From Panopea generosa (Eukaryota; Mollusca; Bivalvia; Adapedonta; Hiatellidae): DNA of 64,000 nt. Positions 59,111-64,000 of this stretch are shown here, piece after piece; position 1 is the stretch's first letter; each line of letters opens with the position of its first letter. The DNA lies in the NCBI GenBank assembly GCA_029582155.1, contig CM055909.1, forward strand, positions 18,462,301 through 18,526,300, written 5' to 3'. A program made the position numbers and the translations under genes. The notes under the pieces were generated by a model that was given only the letters and a program-made list of their open reading frames with translations, searched no databases and was not told the DNA's origin.

Positions 59111-60536
59111 AACTGTACATGTACTAATTGTAAAAAGTTTTGTAATGGGATTGTTGTTGGTTTTCTTCTGCTGGTGTAGCAGTTGTTTGTGCTGTTGTTA
59201 TTATGATTGATGTTGTTTCTTTTTGTAACAAATTGTAATAATTTTTGTTTTTGTTGCTTCTGTTCCTGTGCATGTTGTTTGCAAAGTTGATTTTTGTTAT
59301 TGATGTTTTTTCTGTTGTTTATAATGTCGCTGTCGATTATGGTGATGTGTTGTTTTGTGCTTCATTATCTCTGTCGTTGTAACACTATGATACCTTTCTC
59401 AACTCATCTAGATCAACGTTTGCATCGTTAGTAAGTACAAACTTGAATAAACTTTTGAACCGGGCATATCTGACCAGAGGTATGGTCTTTGAATTTTGAA
59501 AATTTCTGATGTGATTGCCTTGTCACCACTGAAGAATTTTCAGTTTTTATTCTTCAACTTGATCAAACTTCAATGCACAAGAATGAACATTAAAGTCCCT
59601 GTTGAGCCTTTTAGTACTAAAGTTTATGTCGTTGGGTTTTATTGCTTCCCTATTCCTCGTATATATTATGTCTAATGTTAGTTCGTGTTATACTTGAGAG
59701 TATTTTAATACTGACATTCTATATACTAGTGTTGGTTGCACGTTTTTACATTCATGTACAATTCTTATATGACATATTTAAACATAGTCATTAGTTAACA
59801 GTGTGTCATGGTATACCATGTTCAAATATACATTCAAGGTCCTCGATTTAATTGTTTTCGCAGTTTTAAACCTCGTACCTGACCCATAATTGTATAAATG
59901 TGAAATAGCTTATGCTTACTTTACAATAATATACTTCAGTCTGAAAGCAAATTTTACTTTGCGCATGACAATGAATCATATTTGTTTGGGGTGTTGCCAA
60001 TATCTAAGGTGGGGTAAAACTCCCGTTTCGGTATAAATACTACGCTTTAAAACTGTTCGTTCACTTCAATTAATATATCCAAGTTAACTTGAATTGTTTA
60101 GTTTATAAGGACATACGTTTATCTTGGAATGGTTTTTAGGTACGATTTATTTATATAGCAAATATTTTTAATTTATTTAGTACGCCTTGCAATTCTTACA
60201 TTACATCATAAAGCAGATTTATTTGATTATCTTACATATCTAGTTATGATTTAATTGTAACACTGGTGATCTTTCTTTAACATATATGATGAAAAGAATG
60301 TTCTTATAAAATACTATATGTTAAAAATAATATAGACATTTTTAGCACAAATTAAAAAATATAATCGTATTGTGAAAGTTTGAATTAAAATATGGAGTGA
60401 TATTAATATATAAAAATGCTTTACGTTAGCGACATTATAAATAAGATATCATCATTTTCACAAAAACACGGTTCTTCAATTATATTCAAATTAAATACTT
60501 AACGCTAACTGACTACTATACTATATGTTTATGTTC
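59111..60536. other. Gene-free stretch
   Basis: AT-rich; the first 250 bp retain scattered GTTGTT words from the neighbouring array. No gene. Confidence 0.5.
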
Positions 60537-60545
60537 AAGACAGTA

Positions 60546-60833
60546 GCCGGGCCCGATTAGCTCAGTCGGTTACGCGTCTGACTATCAATCCAAGGGTCGT
60601 GATTTCGAATCCCCGCACGGCAACAGTCTCCGTGATGATTGATATACAAAATTGTGTCACATCACCATTCGTCTCTCACCGCTGATTCAAGTGGGAAAGT
60701 TATCAGTTACTTGCGGAGATGGGGTGTGCTCGAGTACTGGTTAATCCCAGGAAATAGTGGTTAGGTTAACTGATCGTCTGTTAGCCCTCGATGGCATAAA
60801 AATGACGCTAAATATTCAATCAATCAATCAATC
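60546..60833 (+). mobile_element. tRNA-derived SINE, family A, full length with target duplication
   Basis: GCCGGGCCCGATTAGCTCAG with A box, B box (GTGATTTCGAATCCCCGC), the complete body, and a CAAT-repeat tail (four CAAT units). It is flanked by AAGACAGTA on both sides (60537-60545 and 60834-60842). This is the best reference copy of the family in the window. It is not a tRNA gene, because the head continues into a SINE body. Confidence 0.93.
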
Positions 60834-60842
60834 AAGACAGTA

Positions 60843-62387
60843 AACCGAGGAGAAATGCGGGATAAAAATAGAAATATGTATCATAATTTACATGTGAACG
60901 TAGGGTAATATCACTGCCGAATCAATGCATAATGTTGTATAGCAAGTCGGCTCTCGTAATTAAAATTATTTTCGACCTATTTCCCGATTTAGCTGATCAT
61001 CCAAATGACTCCAATTAATGATTGTTAATTGCGTTTCCGCACAACGGACAATACTCTGCTTTTTTACCGGAGTTTCTTGCATACAAGATATTTCCTTTTA
61101 CAGGGTAAAGACATTTCATTTGATAATATCATTGTGTAGATTTTACATGTGTGAATGTGTTGCATACGCACTAAATAAAATGAAAGGCTAGAATTAAGTG
61201 AGTTTAATAATAATATAAAGAAAATCAAATTAAACATAATAGACTATAGAGAATGAGAATAAGATTATAAAAAGTGTTATTATTGTTTCCAACCACAAAA
61301 AGTTACCGCACACCCTACGCTGCCGCCCGAATCTAAGATCAACATCTAGGGATAGTAAATCAAGCGTTAGTGATTAATTGAAACTAATTATGGCTGGAAC
61401 TTCTAAGAACGTCTGAGTTCATAACATCTAAGTCGGTTGCTTTTCCTTTTCTTTATAAGTCATTGGTTCCATGTTATATATGACATATCTAGTTTTATTG
61501 GTGGAGGAATACCTCAGAATTAATCTGAGTAGAACCACCGTCCTTCGCAAGAAAATAAAACAAGTATATACTAGTAAGTAAGTATTTACATCAGTTACCA
61601 CATCTACAAGACTACAAGAAGTATTGTCACGTAGGTGGTTGTTATATAGACCTGCATTCATGCATTTAGATACGGACATACTTATGTTACTAATTTAACC
61701 TTTTTTAAAAAAGGAACTATATACGGTTTGAATAATACCTATTTTACTTTTGAAAATAGAAAGTCAAGACAATCAATTTCAAGATCATTTCAAAGTTTAA
61801 TTGTATAGGGTATGACAGAGTTATAATTAATTTCTGTACGAATAAAAAGCGTTGAAAGAACATATTTCTTCCTCCTCGAGCCTTTACAACCCTACTCCTA
61901 CCGAGCCCGTTCCCCCGAAAACAGTTATACCACAGTTCCATTCAAACTTCGAGCACAGACCCGAGATACAAAAACAATATCGCGCTGTCACATCGTGGCG
62001 TTTTAACACAGTTATCCCTTAGTGTAAATATTTTCCTGGTAACTCGGCAGAGCTGCTTTATCGTAAAATAAGTATGAACCTCAAACCTACGAAAGGTACT
62101 TTTCTTTTCTCTTTCTGTATTGACTGTCTTTCGCAGATTGCAAAATAAAATAAAAAAATAATTGAAGATCTATCATCATTTTTTATTAAGTGCATGACAA
62201 AAAGAATCTGACTTTAGTGCTCATTTATCATTAAGTCAAACTTTTTAGCAAATATGACAAAATGTTCGGCAGATGTGGTCTTAACACCCCTCATATCACA
62301 TATATCAGGTTCGACTTGTTTTGCAAAAAAAATTATTTTTTAAATCTTTAAAAACTATTATGAATCGTGTCTGTTTTTGAAATACAG
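60843..62387. other. Gene-free stretch upstream of the temptin-like exon
   Basis: No exon is recognised. A family C SINE 3' fragment is at 61440-61580 on the minus strand. The final part is the intron or promoter side of the temptin-like exon and ends in the acceptor TGAAATACAG. Confidence 0.5.
61440..61580 (-). mobile_element. Family C SINE 3' fragment
   Basis: The minus strand reads GCGAAGGACGGTGGTTCTAC, CTGAGGTATTCCTCCACC and AATAAAACTAGATATGTCAT, matching the distal body of the element at 32813-33060. Confidence 0.6.
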
Positions 62388-62589
62388 GTTACATACAGCT
62401 TGGGTTCTGGTGACGGTATGTGTGACCGTGTGTACTTGTTACAAGCACTACCAGCTGCAGATTCCAAATGGCGAAATGGTTCCCCACCCATGTAAGGCAA
62501 ACCATCTATGGAAAGGCGTTGGTCATGAAAACTTCATGGGAGGCGGTAAACGAAATGTTTTTGGGAATGATTTCATGAAAAATGGCCGT
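62388..62589 (+). CDS. Temptin-like secreted protein, N-terminal exon (gene continues beyond window)
   Basis: This exon follows ATACAG and ends at CGT|GTAAGA (donor 62590), phase 0. It encodes a hydrophobic leader (AWVLVTVCVTVCTC), then YKHYQLQIPNGEMVPHPC, WKGVGHENFMGGGKRN and VFGNDFMKNGR. The order IPNG, VPHPC, W.GVGH, GGG.RN.FG.DF, G is the N-terminal pattern of temptin, a secreted Cys-rich protein first known as part of the Aplysia egg-cordon pheromone complex and widespread in molluscs. The rest of the family, with the Asp-rich and TNG/ELGDP region, should lie on exons after the 98-bp array. The exon begins with one base of a split codon; the start ATG is upstream or is created by joining AT|G. 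One intact exon, partial gene. Confidence 0.8.
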
Positions 62590-62631
62590 GTAAGAATTTA
62601 ATCATAATTTGTATCGTTATCATTTTCATCA

Positions 62632-64000
62632 CCATACTCATCATCATTAGCTGGTGTAACAACAGCATAAATCATGATCAACAGCATCATCAACAACAGT
62701 TACAGTAGAATAATCAGTGTCATCAATAGTAGAACCATCATCATCATCATCATCGTCAGCTGTGTATCAACATAAGTATCATCAACATCAACAACAGTTA
62801 CAGTAGAATAATCAGTGTCATCAATAGTAGAACCATCATCATCATCATCATCGTCAGCTGTGTAACAACATAAGCATCATCAACATCAACAACAGTTACA
62901 GTAGAATAATCAGTGTCATCAATAGTAGAACCATCATCATCATCATCATCGCCAGCTGTGTATCAACATAAGCATCATCAACATCAACAACAGTTACAGT
63001 AGAATAATCAGTGTCATCAATAGTAGAACCATCATCATCATCATCATCGCCAGCTGTGTATCAACATAAGTATCATCAACATCAACAACAGTTACAGTAG
63101 AATAATCAGTGTCATCAATAGTAGAACCATCATCATCATCATCATCGCCAGCTGTGTATCAACATAAGTATCATCAACATCAACAACAGTTACAGTAGAA
63201 TAATCAGTGTCATCAATAGTAGAACCATCATCATCATCATCATCGCCAGCTGTGTATCAACATAAGTATCATCAACATCAACAACAGTTACAGTAGAATA
63301 ATCAGTGTCATCAATAGTAGAACCATCATCATCATCATCATCGCCAGCTGTGTATCAACATAAGTATCATCAACATCAACAACAGTTACAGTAGAATAAT
63401 CAGTGTCATCAATAGCAGAACCATCATCATCATCATCATCGTCAGCTGTGTAACAACATAAGCATCATCAACATCAACAACAGTTACAGTAGAATAATCA
63501 GTGTCATCAATAGTAGAACCATCATCATCATCATCATCGTCAGCTGTGTAACAACATAAGCATCATCAACATCAACAACAGTTACAGCAGAATAATCAGT
63601 GTCATCAATAGTAGAACCACCACCATCATCATCATCGCCAGCTGTGTAACAACATAAGCATCATCAACATCAACAACAGTTACAGTAGAATAATCAGTGT
63701 CATCAATAGTAGAACCACCATCACCATCATCATCGTCAGCTGTGTAACAACATAAGTATCATCAACATCAACAACAGCTACAGCAGAATAATCAGTGTCA
63801 TCAATAGTAGAACCACCACCATCATCATCATCGCCAGCTGTGTAACAACATAAGCATCATCAACATCAACAACAGCTACAGTAGAATAACCAGTGTCATC
63901 AATAGTAGAACCACTATCACCATCATCATCGCCAGCTGTGTAACAACATGAGCATCATCAACATCAACAACAGCTACAGTACCATAATCAATGTCATCAA
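62632..64000 (+). repeat. 98-bp minisatellite in the temptin-like intron, runs off the window
   Basis: About 14 units by length, with a period of 98 bp: CATCATCAACATCAACAACA, GTTACAGTAGAATAATCAGT, GTCATCAATAGTAGAACCAT, a (CAT)n tract and CGCCAGCTGTGT. Units near the end vary (ACCACCACCATC). It begins about 40 bp after the splice donor and continues beyond 64000. The period is not a multiple of 3 and there are stops, so it is not coding. Confidence 0.93.

Noticed and set aside
60546..60620. Possible tRNA gene
   Set aside because: A and B boxes are present, but the sequence continues into a SINE body with target duplications, and the same head occurs in seven copies.

Overview
The window looks like animal nuclear DNA, most likely from a bivalve or another mollusc. 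It is AT-rich and gene-poor and its exons are small and interrupted. It carries several tRNA-derived SINE families, a long non-LTR retrotransposon, and tandem-core repeats that end in GGAC-rich tracts, of the kind common in bivalves. The recognisable genes are an F-type lectin joined to a PAN/Apple domain and a temptin-like secreted protein. Species cannot be fixed from the sequence. No rRNA gene, free-standing tRNA gene, CRISPR array or prokaryotic operon was seen.

Layout. (1) 1-4977: a short segment that is duplicated at about 23.56-24.05 kb, interrupted by a nearly complete non-LTR element. Its ORF1 and ORF2 lie in one reading frame separated by a single stop codon. (2) 6740-19514: lectin gene copy 1 on the + strand, with two F-type lectin exons (6740-6958, 10344-10556) and a PAN exon with the stop codon (19300-19514). 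Between the last lectin exon and the PAN exon is a 6.4-kb array of about 68-69 copies of a 93-bp unit. Each unit repeats the end of the lectin exon together with its 5' splice site. A 2,227-bp block of the array is itself duplicated almost perfectly. (3) 23.5-39.9 kb: lectin gene copy 2 on the + strand, with a candidate signal-peptide exon (25440-25512), the first lectin exon (31644-31862) and the PAN exon (38271-38485). I find no second lectin exon in it; a 1.7-kb 25-bp minisatellite lies in that interval. (4) 40-44.6 kb: gene-free, with a TTAA-flanked MITE (41088-41578) and a LINE 3' end. (5) 44.6-59.1 kb: a dense repeat block made of 56-, 168-, about 355- and 155-bp repeats, AAC-rich minisatellites and their inverted GTT-rich counterpart, with SINEs nested inside. 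(6) 62388-64000: the first recognisable exon of a temptin-like gene, followed within about 45 bp of its splice donor by a 98-bp minisatellite that runs off the window.

The lectin exons fit together well. All visible junctions are phase 1, so signal peptide, lectin halves and PAN domain can be joined or skipped without a frameshift. The predicted product is a small secreted fucose-binding lectin with a PAN tail. The most unusual feature is the array of duplicated exon ends with splice donors inside copy 1, which could influence or be a by-product of splicing in this gene.
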